This document shows, one piece after another, positions 44,811-57,677 of a DNA stretch of 64,000 nucleotides. The notes under the pieces were generated by a model, which was not told where the DNA came from, ran no database searches, and worked only from the letters and a program-made list of their open reading frames with translations. A program made the position numbers and the translations under genes. Within the stretch, counting starts at the first letter, position 1, and every line of letters begins with the position of its first letter. This DNA comes from Alisma plantago-aquatica (taxonomy: Eukaryota; Streptophyta; Magnoliopsida; Alismatales; Alismataceae). Location of the stretch: positions 1,332,822,415 to 1,332,886,414 of the forward strand of contig OY856409.1 of the NCBI GenBank assembly GCA_963693085.1, written 5' to 3'.

Positions 44811-47800
44811 TGTAACGACGGTCGCCAAACTGACAAACAAATCGTTACTAATCAAGCGGAATAAACATAAACAACGGATTAACAAAAATCACTAAAATTT
44901 AAAATTGTTTTGCAAGGAGATCCTTGTCCAGAAAACTTTTACTGAAAGATCCAAAACTCATACATATCAAGATTTACATTGTAAAACATTATTCATTTCC
45001 TCTCGAGGACAACATATAACATTTTCTCTATCAAAGCACATACTGGAGCAACATAAAACCTCGAGGCTTACAAGCCAAAATCTCATATTGTTCATGAAAC
45101 CATAACGAACCAACTCCAAGGACCTGAGAGTACTGAGACGACACATAAGACTTCTATTTACAAGACACGATAGATAGTACACTCAACCTGAGCTGTCACT
45201 GCTGCCTCAATTGTTGTTCCTCCTCTACATAAAGATCTTCGCCACCTCGTGCACGTCCACCTTAAAAAATGTGGATCCCACGAGGTGAGACAATTGTCCC
45301 AGCGAGAGATATAACTCTCCGTTGACCATATTATTATCCCAGATTAAGCATTTATAAACTGAGCAGAGGTTATTTTTATATTAACATGCAGGATAATTCA
45401 CTGTATGAACAGAATAAGATAATCTCCTTTCTTAAGGAGAACATTGCATCTACCCATGGTAGAGTAATAAATCATATATCTACTTTGTAAGGAATGTAAA
45501 GAAACATAAATAACATCTATCCACTAAGATGTATAACTGTATTGTGCATCAAACAATGTTTCTTGTATTCGATCCTTAAGCAGATATGCTACACGGCTGA
45601 ACATATTTTACAATCACACTTATGCCCTGAGGAGATGAAGCATACCCCGGTCATCTCCAACCGACCACAAACTTCTCACAAGTTTGTACCATACAAGGTC
45701 AATGAAAGAGTCGGTTGCCATGACCTCACTTGTCTCGGTCAGTACGAGACCACTAGCAGGACTATGTCAACTGCTTAACAAGTTGTGCCAGGGTACGTAG
45801 GCATCCACGCTTAGAGATACAACATCAACTGCACTCTCTTATGGGAAACATCTACTAACAGCCGTCCCCAGTTACTGAGCCATGGTGACACAAGCACCAT
45901 ACTCTGAGCCACGGGCCAGTTCACCATGCTCAACATAGAGTCTACGACCAAAGTCGCACTCGAGCTAGGATATGACATATAGTCAAATCCCCATTCATTT
46001 CGGGCTCGTAAGGGGATCGGCTCACGTTTGGCTGTCCGTACTTACGCCCCCACATACTCAAAAGTATGCACTCTAGGTTATGTCGCGGAGAACCCATTTC
46101 ACCATTCAGCAAATCCTGACGCTGATGGATCTATGGTTAGGGCAATGTTTAATAGTTCCTTATGATGTATTACATGTATTACAACATTCTTTTAGCATCA
46201 AACAAGTTATCATTATTAATCACAACAAATTCTACAAAGAAAAGTGTAATACATCTATCACGTACTTTTCCAATTCTTTAAAACTCATGATACTTGGGAT
46301 CTCAGTCCCTTATCACATTACTGGGAATTCTCATCTCTTCATTATCATGATTACTGGATCTGGGTATTCAAACCCTTAGATCATCACATAACATTGTTAC
46401 CTCTTTAAGAGGTAACCATTACCTCTAGGTCCTCAGACCAAGGTATTCATTTCACTTGTTGTACAAGTATTCTCATGGCTCACAAGGCCATCACACATCT
46501 TGTCACCTCTCACTAGGAAACAACTTATTCACATGGCTCACAAGGCCATTACACATCTTGTCACCTCTCACTAGGCAATAACTTATTATACTTGTTATAT
46601 AAGTATTTAACATGCCTTACAAGGCTTATGTAAGAAGAGAAATACATCCTTCCCTATTATTAGGGTTAGCGTTTCCCTTTATAGACAAATAGGGTTTCAT
46701 GTTCATATTATTGATCCAAACCCTAATTCATTGCTCCACACATCTAGGAGCATACATTGATATCATAATTATTCAATCATACTTATTTATTCTCATCATA
46801 TATCATTAAATGATTATCAACACAAAGTATGAGTTTCTCTCTTTTCCTTACTAGATTATGATTACATCATACTTCATTAACTTGGCTTAACCCTTTCTCA
46901 AGGCATACAAGACTACACTTATCAAAGTGTATTAATCTCATTACATCTCAATGTAACAATTTACATGACACACTTCATGTGTTACTCATCCATGTATATT
47001 GGATTTAAGGTGCATCAAGGTGTATCAACCTTGAAGTGTTGGATGTGATATTTATCATGCCTTGATGTATCAGTTCCCTCATCACTTTTAACTTACTTAA
47101 GTTCATCAACTTATCTTGTATTAGGGTATTGTCCATCCTAATAATTTATGCACTAGCTCATCACATTTATCATGTAGTGTATTGGTCATAAGTCACACAT
47201 TTGAATTTTCCAACCATCATCAATTGATATGGACTCATCTCTGGTTGAGGCATTATTGATATAAGGTTGTCCATTATTAATCACTTTAGGTTTTTCACCT
47301 ATTAAGGTATTAGACACATCATTACTTGGTGTTACACTCATCACTCCTAAGAGTGTCTTGCCCTCACCTTTACAAGGTGTCTCGGGTTAGAGGTGTGCAT
47401 ATGTTCACCATATCGAGTTGTAGGTGTATAGATACCACCATATCGGGCTAAAGGTATATGAATACCATCCATATCGAGCTAAAGGTGTTTGTATGTGTTA
47501 CCCATGTTGTGCATGAGGTATTAATCCTTCACCATGTTGGGCTATACATAAACTAGGGTTGTGTGTCGGGCTACCATATCGTGCAATAGCACTTACTGTT
47601 CTTCTCTCATATCGGGTTACCCCAAATTAGGGTTTCATGTCAACTTATAAGTATTCATTTAACCTTGTATCATGCATGGAGTTTATACTTGACTCCCTAT
47701 CGTGAAAGAGGTGTATACTACACTCACATATCGTGCAAGAAGGTATACAATCATATCCATATCTTTTTACTGAAGTAGGTGCATCATCATATCGGGTTAG

Positions 47801-49473
47801 AGGTGCTTGCTTATGTGCTTGCACCCGATATCACTTTTATAAAGTGATACCATCATTTTCAAGCTCTAGACCTTAGTTCTAACTGTTATAGTTCATGGAA
47901 ACAGGTATAAGCAACTACTAGAACTCATAATTTCATCAACTATTTCAGTAAATTTCGGAATTAAAAGTAGATCATTAAATATAGCAATTTAGGTGATGAA
48001 TAATAACATGGTTGAGTTCAAGTTATATAACCCACCTTAAGAACAACTTCAAAGCTACAAGCTCCAAAGATCCACGTTCCTAAGGTTGAATATGACTTAT
48101 AAAAAGTCCAAGTCTCGTTCACAATTCCTTCATATACAAGGAATCACCATGGATAAGCAATTGGTGAAGAAGAAAAGAAAAGAAGATCAAAACCCTAAAA
48201 TCATGCTTCAATCCAAGGTTGAAGATGATTATGGCCTCACATTAGGGTTAAGACTTGAGATCCTTCTTGATCCAGCACCTTTGCACGATACCTCACAACC
48301 CTTGCACGATATGCCACCACTTGTGGCCGATATCCCTCTCACTTGGGGCCAAAAATACTTCACTATGGACGATATCACCCTTCTTGGCTGATATCAACCT
48401 ACTTGGCCGATATGCTCTTGCTATGGGCGATATCCAAGGACCTATGCACGATACCACATCACTCCTTCACGATACAGGGATCCTATGCACGATACCTTAG
48501 GGAAGGAGGGTGGTAAGATCCGAAATATTCCACTAAGGGGTGAAACTAGGGGTATATATACTTGTTGTTCATGAAGGAGTGTAAAAAATGAGGTGTCATC
48601 AATTTGAGCTAGTAGGTGCCACGTGTCCATGCATGTATGACACGTGTAAATGCATGCATAAACATTTATCTTGTCATGAAAAATGGTTGAGGATCATTTA
48701 TGGATAAGGATTTGTCCATTACATATCCTTTTGAATAAGATATATCAATTAATTCATCACTTTATTCACAACTCGTCACAACTTTACTAAGGAAGTTGCA
48801 ACCTGACACAACTCACCTCCTTGAGGTGATTTGCATGACATGTCCTTTGATAAGAGTTCACAAAACGATATTAGGCTTTTCCTATGGCTCCTTGGCCGAT
48901 AGGAACTCATATATAAGCTTTTCCACTTGATACAACTCAAGTTAAGCTTTCATATTCTACCCTTTTCTTGGTCATTTCATCACCAAGATTACCATCACTC
49001 ATAATTGATTCAAACATGGTGTATCATTCATTATATCTCCTATAAATGATACATAGAGGAAGTAGGAATACTCTAGAGGTGGTAATTTTCATATCAATCC
49101 TATATTTTGGGTAAATTACAATTAGTACCAAAATTGGTGCACAAGTCACCAGCATTATTCAAACAAGTTCAAACTTGGAATTTAGGCTTTACACAAGCCA
49201 CCACCTTGCATCATTCCATATATAATGATTCTAAAACACATGAGGCATGTTAAATATGTGACATTTTGCAATATAGCCCCTCATATTGGGTAAATTGCAC
49301 TTTGGTCCAAAACAAAGGAACATTGCTCAAACAACATTCAATCATGACCAAACTTGGAACATAAGTGTGTCACGTGATAACAAAACACCTTAGAGGATTA
49401 TATTAAAGTTCTAAGCAACTTACTTAGCCATAATAAATAGGGTTACCTCATAACCCAGGTCAGGGTCCTTACA
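44811..49473 (-). repeat. Element B 5' LTR (right copy, 4,663 bp)
   Basis: It starts TGTAACGACGGTCGCC and ends GGGTCCTTACA, matching the left copy. A TATA-like TATATA sits near 48,551-48,561; arrays of CGATATC-type motifs lie on its downstream (lower-coordinate) side at 48,283-48,496 and 47,370-47,830. It is shorter than the left copy by about one 31-bp unit. Confidence 0.93.
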
Positions 49474-49478
49474 GAAAG
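49474..49478. repeat. Target-site duplication of element B, right copy (GAAAG)
   Basis: Identical to 37,173-37,177 and directly after the right LTR. Confidence 0.93.
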
Positions 49479-49792
49479 CATGATATTATTCTCTCTCTTA
49501 ATTACATGACTTTAACCTTGTAGGTTATTTGGAAAGATATAACTTGTGAATATTAAGAAGATGTTTAAATAATATGAAGCATTCATTGTAAGCCTTGATA
49601 AAGGAACATCATAAGTATGAATATGTTAATGTGCATACTTGGTTATATTGTCTAAATATACTCCAACATATGGGAGGTAATGAATTCAGAGATTTGAGAT
49701 AGAATAATGCTTGAGAACCCTATGTGGAATAAGCATGAGGCCAAATCCTAAATTAGAAGAGCTTATGATGCATTGCTAGATTTACTTAAAGA
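49479..49792 (+). repeat. Host LTR, piece 3 of 4
   Basis: A 314-bp AT-rich segment between elements B and C. It has no gene and continues piece 2 when element B is removed. Confidence 0.55.
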
Positions 49793-49797
49793 GGTTT
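49793..49797. repeat. Target-site duplication of element C, left copy (GGTTT)
   Basis: GGTTT precedes the TG of the left LTR start and recurs at 57,673-57,677. Confidence 0.85.
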
Positions 49798-50586
49798 TGT
49801 AAAAACCCCACCCCTCTATAACCCCCAATTAAGGAAGACCAAGAAGCGGGTGTCCTTATCCCAAAACAGGAGCAATGTTTTTGCAAATAATAAAAATAAT
49901 TAATAAATTCTACCACAAACTAAGCTTAAAACATGTTTATTTTTTATTTTCACATACCTTTAAAATATGGGACTTTGGAACTTTACCCAAGATAGGAATC
50001 TATCTATCTAATCATCCAATATTTAAGTAGCTATATTCTTCCAATGTCACTTTAATTATTCATCCACTTTCTATCATGCATAACTGATTGTAACCCTAAA
50101 ACGCCAACAAACAAATATAAAGGTTATACTGGTATGTGATGGCAACCAAAATCTTGCACTTATATTGTAACAACATATTCACGTCAAACATTTGTTACCA
50201 ATCAAAGTTTACATTTTCATTATAACTTCCCAACCATTTTTACCCATCCTCTGGTATACCCTTTCTTAGGTTTTAGTCCTACAATGGACATTAGGCTACA
50301 ATCTCCATCCTGAGCTTGGTATCTTATGGGCTACCTCTCTAGGTGCCATGTAGTCTTCCCATCCAGGGTTTGACCACTCATGACCTTCCCTCTTGGGCTT
50401 GTCTCTCATCATCATAAATCATAAGTTATAAATCTAGAGGTAGTATGCAAGTTTGGGTAAGTCGTAAGCGATATATGGTGATAATCATAGTCACTTTATA
50501 GATTCCAGGAAATAAAGTCATCCAAACATTTAATTTCAAGCAATCGGTAAAACATCAGAAATCATCATGAAACTAAAGTGATTAAC
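49798..50586 (-). repeat. Element C left LTR, truncated
   Basis: It aligns with 54,687-55,473, sharing for example AATTAAGGAAGACCAAGAAG, TAGGAATCTATCTATCTAAT and GACATTAGGCTAC. The match ends at AAGTGATTAAC in both copies. The right copy then continues for another 2.2 kb, but the left copy is replaced by a new LTR start at 50,587. Confidence 0.88.
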
Positions 50587-53500
50587 TGTAACACCCCATC
50601 CACAATAAAACACGATTACATGCTAACCAGCAGATTACCAAAAATCACAGGAAATTAAAACCGATTTACATCAAGTACCACAAGATGAAGCATAGTACAT
50701 TTGAGCCAACACTTTACATTTCATAACATCTTTTCAGGGTGCTACAACATAATTTTCCATCATCTCTTTACATGAAATAATTGTTTGTCATGCTGCTTAC
50801 ATCAAGATACATACCAAAAACCATACATCGATCATTATACAAGAAACATCGAAAAGCTCTCCCGAAGACCTGAGTGTACAGGGACGACACATAGGACTCT
50901 ATTTCTAGACACTATCTATCCCACCGGGTATGATACCTCTGCATATCATCCGTAGCCACATGATCTTCATCTCTCCAGGCACCTCCACCTAAAAAGGGTT
51001 ATTAACCAGCGGGGTGAGACACACAGTCCCAACGAGAAACATAACCCTCTACCAACTTTATAATGATCATAGATAATTGGTATAAGCAGATTATAGGAGC
51101 AACATACTGAGCAAAGCTAACTTTATTAACATTCTTACCAAATTATCAGAAGGCATATAACTAGGCATTCTGTATGGAACATGATTGACAAGATAAGATT
51201 TATAAGATCTTATCACAAGATATAAAGAATGTTCATATAACTGCAAGATGTAACTGGATCATCTACACAAGCAAGGCCTCAATCAATGTTCCGTGTTTTG
51301 CCTTAAGCAATATATTCTATACGGTTGGATTACGATTTATTATTCCATGAGGAAGTGAGCCATCCCGCTCAAATCCAACCTTCGGCTGCGAAGCCCAAAA
51401 TCGGTGCCATACAAGGTCATTGGGAGAGCCGGACTCCATGACCTCACCTCTTTGTGGTCAGTGCACAACAATTAACAAGCAGGACCACAGTCTCTTGCTT
51501 AAGTGGCCTATGCCACAGGGTCAGTCCCGCAGGCTGCCCTTTTCATCATGAGCCACGGGACTATTCACCATGCTCCTGAGCCATGAACGCATTCATGCTC
51601 CTTCACACTGAGCCATGGGCCTGATCACCATGCTCTTATACACATCTTGAGTCCACAACCACAGTTGCACTCTGATCCTCCTATTTTCGGCTAGGAGAAA
51701 CCTCACATATTCAACAATATGGGGTTTGGGTTAACCCGCAGGAGAACCCGTTTCACCATCACCTAAATACTGACGATGATGGATCTATGGCCAAAGCAAA
51801 CTACATGAAAGGTTCCATTTGCCATTAATTAATACATTTTAAGTGGATTGTAAGATTCAACCAAGTTATGTAACATGTAAACTAAAACACAAGTAAACAA
51901 CATAGATCTCATTGTCGGGTGTTATATTGTCACTCTTATTTTTCAAAGCCAACATTACATGTTACCACTTGGCCTCTTGCCAATCAAGATCCATCTCAAG
52001 GATCAACATCACTGGGACTCAATCCCATCATCACATAATGTCATTGCCTCTCAAGGCTTACATCATCACCATGGGATAGCAATCCCTTCTTTCAACATCA
52101 TAGGATAACACATCAACTTGGCACTCAGCCTTTATCAAGTCCATAGACCTTCCACATCATACGGGTGATATATGTTATCTCGTCAACAAGGATTATCATC
52201 ATTGAGTGTTATACAGAACACATATTCCTCATAGCTCTTACCTGGCTATGGCTTCATTAGATACACTTGCATGGTTAGTATACATATTGGGAGAGATAAT
52301 TGAATCACCAGACATAGATCTTTATGATTATCATGCTATTAGGACTGAAGGTACATGATTAGATCAACATCCATGATTATAACTACATGAAGCACAAAGT
52401 TGTGTCTTGTAAACAATTTACATTATTGTAATTAAACCACGAGCATTCACTATGCCCTATATCTCATGAACATATCTTTGATCATCATGTCATCAAGATT
52501 AAGGTTTATAGCATTGGAATATTCTTCCATCATTATGAACATATGTAGCTTAATGTCATAACTGTATTAATCAATACACACCACTGCTATCATGTCAGGG
52601 GTATCCCACCATACCCTGCATCTCAAGTTATTAAGCACATCATCCCCAAGGATTTATCATTAAGGATCATACACCATGATCCACCATCCAACTTTATCAA
52701 AGGTTCATCTATCATTAACCATAGGTAACCACTATACAAGGTTCACAACTTATCTCATCATAGCTCATCATAATCAAAGGTGTGAGCTCAAGATAACATA
52801 CATAGGGTTATCGGGTTAGGGCACAACCCTCACTAAAAGGGGTATCGGGTAGAGTACCAACTCTCACCCAAGGTTGTCGGCTATAAACATGTCATACATC
52901 CATGCACAAAGGGGGTATCGTGCCAACCATGATCTATGGTGTGTCGTGCAACCTGATCCAGAGTTGTGTATCGTGCATCCATGCAAGGTCGATATCAGGT
53001 AACCAGGTGTAAGGGCACGTGTCGTGCAGCACATGGGCATCACCTATCGCCTAAAACTCTACCGCCCACTAGGGTTAGGGTTTCATACCGGGAAACCCTC
53101 AACTCTCTACCGCCTAAGGCCATATCAGCCAAGATCATGGTGCCCAACCAACACACCCACTTGGTTAACACATAAATATACTCAAGGGGATCTCATACCA
53201 CCGAAGGTACACTACTTCAACGTTGCCATGACGCCCATGGTACCCTATCATCCAACTAGGGTTTGAGACCCTATAACGGCCAAGACACTGTATTGTCCAT
53301 CCCTCACTTGTATGTGTAGGGTACTATCCAAGCTCCACGCATGTATCGGCCAAACCTCAACTCTAAAGCCATACAAGCTATCAAGCATATACTCATGTAC
53401 AAAGGAGGGAACCTATATCGGGCAAGGCATATCGGCCAAGGTATCTTATCCCCAAATAGGGTATCAGTCAAACACTTCATCCTTGTGTTCCCAAGCTATC

Positions 53501-54500
53501 ATGTACACGATATGCTTATATCAGGTTAGGGTTGATGATATCGGCCAAGACCTCCTATAGATGTGTTTCGGGAAAGCAAGGGTGTCAAGTTAGGTCCTTC
53601 ACCAAGGCATATCAGACAGGGATACTTAGCATCCCCCAAAAGCTTACTCAAGGGTAGGGATCTCATCCAAGAGTATCGTGCAAAGCACCTCATGGCCACA
53701 TCTCCCAACATCATATCAGTGAAGGATCAAGGTATGAACCATAACACTCAAAAGCACCCTATCGATCAACTAGGGTTAGGGCAACCCTATCGTTCATGAA
53801 TCCATGTTGGGCATCTAGGGTTAGGATCATCCTATCGGCCAAAGCAAGCATATCGCCCCAAACTAGGGTTAGGGCACCCATATCGTCCAAGGCACTACTT
53901 CTAGGGCTATCGCCCTCCCAAAGGATTAGCTTATCGGTTTCCTAAACCATCAAAGAGGTCACCACAATAACGCCCAAGATATCATCCAAGGGTTCAACCC
54001 CAAGAGCATGTCGTGCAAAAAAGATAGACCATCAACTCATCACTAAAGATCAACACTTCATATCGATCAAAGGTCCATCTAGGTATCAACCACCCATTTG
54101 TCCAAACCCTAAACCCTAGGGTAGGGAAAGGATATCGGTCACTACACCATATCATCCACCAGTACCAAAAGTTGGCTCACCTCTCAACAACCAAGTGAGA
54201 GGGGTCTTGCACAACCTTTAGCATAATGGGCAACAAGGGTAGGACAACACCCTATCGGCCAACCAAAACAAGACCTAACGAGTAGGGATCTCATCCAAGA
54301 TGCTTTTTACTATTTGGTGGAGGATTCCTTAATCCTTAGTACTCTTAGCCCTCAAACTTAGGAGGAGGTGAAGAGAGAGCAAAATCTATGCTCTTACAGT
54401 TTCTCTGTGAAAAGGGTAGAGAAGGGATGGAAATAAATGAGAAGACCTAGGGGTATCTTATTTTGAGACAAATCCTCAGATTTTGGCCAGGAAGTCACAT
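50587..54500 (-). repeat. LTR fragment of the host-LTR family inside element C (right end approximate)
   Basis: It starts TGTAACACCCCATCCAC. Its first several hundred bases resemble the reverse complement of the host LTR end at 59,474, sharing CCAAAAATCA-AGGAAATTAAAACC, GGGACGACACATA and CCATACAAGGTCA. It carries a long array of TATCGGG / TATCGGCC / TATCGTGC units (52,810-54,300). No LTR end, second copy or target duplication was found on its right, so that side has been lost. ORFs inside (52,966-53,796) are produced by the repeats. Confidence 0.65.
52810..54300. repeat. TATCGGG / TATCGGCC / TATCGTGC motif array
   Basis: More than fifteen TATCG-containing units recur at irregular intervals of roughly 25-100 bp, often followed by GGCCAA, GTGCAA or GGTTAGGG. 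Many are next to AGGGTTAGGG strings. Confidence 0.8.
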
Positions 54501-54673
54501 AGATTTTGGGAGTCCTCATAAACCGACTAGAGGGGCGGAGGAAAATCTTTCCAGCCCCCGGATCGTGATGCTTTTCTAGACACCTCCATCTTAATAAAAT
54601 CCTCTAATAACTCCCTTGTGCTCTAAAGAGTTTGTAAAATTTAATAATTAATAAAGATTATATGGAAACCCTA
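54501..54673 (-). other. Element C leader or junction sequence
   Basis: Unassigned AT-rich sequence between the foreign LTR fragment and the primer-binding site. It is probably what remains of the element C interior. Confidence 0.35.
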
Positions 54674-54684
54674 CTTTGATACCA
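54674..54684 (-). other. Element C primer-binding site (iMet-type)
   Basis: The minus strand reads TGGTATCAAAG, close to TGGTATCAGAG, two bases inside the right LTR start at 54,687. Confidence 0.8.
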
Positions 54685-54686
54685 AA

Positions 54687-57672
54687 TGTAATGACCCCAC
54701 CCCCCAGTAACCCCTAATTAAGGAAGACCAAGAAGCTAGTGTTGTTATCCCAAAATAGAATCAATGGTTTTGCAAATAATAAAAAATAATTAAAAAATTC
54801 TACCACAAACTAAGCTTAAAACATTTTTTTCTTTTCACATACCTTTCAAATATGGGGCTTTGGAACTTTACCCAAGATAGGAATCTATCTATCTAATCCT
54901 CCAATCTTTAAGTAACTATGTTATTCCAATGTCACTTTAATTATTCATGTACACTCTGTCATGCATATATCTGATTGTAACCCTAAAATGCCGACAAACA
55001 AAACGTCACTCAGTATAAAGGTTATACTGGTATGTGGTGGCAACCAAAATCTTGCACATATATTGTAACGACATATTCATATCAAATATTTGTTACCAAT
55101 AAAAGTTTACATTTTCATTGTTACTTCCCAACCGTTGGACATTAGGCTACCATCTCCATCCTGAGCTTGGTATCTTATGGGACACCTCTCTAGGTTCCAT
55201 GTAGTCTTCCCATCCAAGGTTTGACCACTCATGACATTCCCTATGGGGCTTGGTCTCTCATCATCATAAATCATAAATCATAAATCATAAATCATAAATC
55301 ATAAATCATAAATCATAAATCCAGAGGTGGTATGCAGGTTTGGGCAAGTCATAAGCAATATATGGTGATAATCATGGTCACTTTTTATATTGCAGGAAAT
55401 AAAGTCATCCAAACATTTAATTTCAAGAAATCGATAAAACCTCAGAAATCACCGTGAAACTAAAGTGATTAACCGTAATAATAACCACATAACTAATTTG
55501 GAAGTCTCAAAGAATCAAGCAAGATATCCAATCCAAATAGGCAGTCCAATCAACCAAGTCAACCAAATCACACAAGCAATTTGAATCCTATAAAGTGTGT
55601 ATTACCTAATCATTACATACTTATCAAAATCCCTTTTATTGACTTGGGAATCCTTTCTAGGGTTTCTAGGTTTAATTAGGGTTTCCTTAGGTTTTCTTAG
55701 ATCTATTTCTCAATCTTTACCTTTTTAGGTCAATAAACCCTAAAACAACTTTTCTATGCATAAAAACCCTAATTACTCAAATTATCCACATTAAAGTTCC
55801 TTTATTCTCAATTTGGCTTAGGATCATCATCCCTCTATCTTATACATGTATTTTCGAAGTAAAAACCATTAAAAGTCACATTCACCTAAATTAGGGTTTC
55901 TAAGCCCATTAATGTACGTTCATACACATGGAACCCCAAATTGAGCCAATTATGCACAAAGATCATCTTTTTAGATCTAAATCTTCCTTTTATTAACAAC
56001 AGGTTGATATTGTCTTAAAATATCCAAAGAACATCATTAAATCGCATAACATCAAAACTTAGGGTTTTCCATTAATAAATCCATTAAAGGTGACAACTAT
56101 ATATACTTTTAGAATTTCAAGCAGAAATAGGCTTCAATTATATGTTTATCAGATTCTATGGGTTTTTTTATCGAAAACCATATATAACTTGTTTCCATCC
56201 GAGTTACCAATAATTAGTTACACATTTTGTAATATAAAATACCTTTGAACCAATGACAGAGGGCCATGTCATCCTCTTGATCCTTTTTTTCTTTTCCACA
56301 CGGATCAGGTCTTAGTAAATTAGATCTAGCCACATAGCAGCTCGCTTCTCACAAGCAGGACACTAAACCGAGGCAAAAACTCGTCATTTCCCTTGTGCTT
56401 TTGGTTATGGGCCAATCCACGTCTGGGGTAGGTAAGTAAAATGACCTTTCTTCTCCTTCAACCTCACGACACCGCTCATGCTTACACCAGGCCAGGTCAA
56501 CTGAGATGTTGACTTCACACCTCAGGCTACCCAAGCTTCAAGGGATAGTGCAGGGTCGTCTATGGGATCCTCCTGAACCTGACAGAAGCCTCAGAATTGT
56601 CGGACAAGCACAGTTAGAAGGGTGACTGGTGGTGTGTCCATCGGAGGAGAACAAGGGATCATCCAAAATTGGGAGGGGTTGTAGGGTGATCCCCTTACTT
56701 TCTGGGGTCATGGGAATTGTTCCCCGAGTTCGTGTGTACGTCCTTCCCTTATATAGGCAGGAGGCAGCGAGGGGGGTCCCTCATTGATGTGTCCAGGGAG
56801 TCCTGACCAGCCTAGGTTAAATTGGGGAAAACCCATCCTCGCATAGAAATAGGGGAAACTAAGGATCGACTGGTTGATTTCTTTGCTGGATTTCAATGGA
56901 GTTATTTCCTGACGAAGTCATGGCTCAGAGAGAGGGGAAACTGATTGGGAAACACAACAATTATTGTTCCTGACTTCCCATTGTGTTCCAAGCTGGGAGA
57001 TTAATGAGAGCCCTTGGATTTGGGATCCTATGGCTCAGATCCATCACGCAAATTAAAAGGCTAAAAAAGGCAATTCTAAAATGAATATATCTTGTGACCT
57101 TTAATATTTTCTCCCCATAATTCTCACACTTTAAGGATTTTTCAAAAATCCATAACTCCTAATCCTTTTATCTTTTTTATCCCAAATTTTAAGGGAAAGT
57201 TCTTAATGACTTAATCCTCTTTTAGACACAATTTGAGATCAAAACTCGAATATAAAAGAGGCTTTTCTTCATATGCAAGTTATCTACTCAAAGGTATATT
57301 GTATTCATATTTTCTCTTTCTTTCTCTTCTATTTTATATATTTAGATTCCTTTTCTTATTAGAAAACAAGTGCATTCAAAACCTAATCAATAAAGGTCAT
57401 ACATACCACTTTCTAGAGAATCCCACATTATTCTCACCATTATCCTTATTTCTTTTATCTTATTAATATTATGGAATTTCTTTTGTCTTTTCTTCCCTTT
57501 TTATCACATTGGACTGACTAACTCATTAGGATCCAAAAAATTACTTATTTAAAGGAAATATTGCAAAAGAAACTCATTCATTGAACATATATCATACAAT
57601 TTTCATACATGTACATTTTATTTGAGAAATTGCATTTCAATCAATATGGACCCAAAATTTGGGGTTGTAATA
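54687..57672 (-). repeat. Element C 5' LTR (right copy, complete)
   Basis: It starts TGTAATGACCCCACC and ends TTGTAATA just before the GGTTT duplication. The expected CA terminus is TA, which one C-to-T change would explain. It is 2,986 bp. It holds an ATAAATC heptamer expansion (55,266-55,321). The small minus-strand ORFs at 56,349-56,534 and 56,708-56,896 have no family features. Confidence 0.78.
55266..55321. repeat. (ATAAATC)8 tandem repeat
   Basis: Eight perfect heptamers. The matching position of the left LTR (about 50,414-50,435) has only one perfect unit and degenerate neighbours. Confidence 0.95.
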
Positions 57673-57677
57673 GGTTT
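57673..57677. repeat. Target-site duplication of element C, right copy (GGTTT)
   Basis: Identical to 49,793-49,797. Confidence 0.85.

Larger units (their letters stand above)
37178..49473 (-). mobile_element. Element B: LARD-type non-autonomous LTR retrotransposon
   Basis: It is 12,296 bp with 4.69- and 4.66-kb LTRs and only 2.94 kb between them. A GAAAG target duplication flanks it. The interior has no gag-pol frame. Orientation is minus, from a degenerate iMet primer-binding site next to the right LTR, a diverged copy of the Tekay pre-LTR motif next to the left LTR, and a gag-like start at the expected distance. Very long LTRs around a short non-coding interior define LARDs, which rely on enzymes of other elements. 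About 26 differences in the first ~410 bp of the LTRs (about 6%) make it older than element A. Confidence 0.9.
49798..57672 (-). mobile_element. Element C: rearranged LTR retrotransposon with a foreign LTR fragment inside
   Basis: Both outer ends are present: a TG start at 49,798, an end at 57,672 and a GGTTT duplication. Its right LTR is complete, but only the first 789 bp of the left LTR remain. The space between is filled by an LTR fragment of another family and a short stretch beside a primer-binding site. No coding region is left. LTR divergence looks greater than in A or B, so it is the oldest of the three. Orientation is minus, from the primer-binding site on the inner side of the right LTR. 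Confidence 0.78.

Noticed and set aside
37178..49473. Element B as a simple segmental tandem duplication
   Set aside because: TG/CA-type ends, a 5-bp GAAAG duplication, and primer-binding and pre-LTR motifs at the right places support a retrotransposon.
52966..53799. Several overlapping ORFs in the TATCGGCC array
   Set aside because: They are produced by the repeat units in several frames and match no family.
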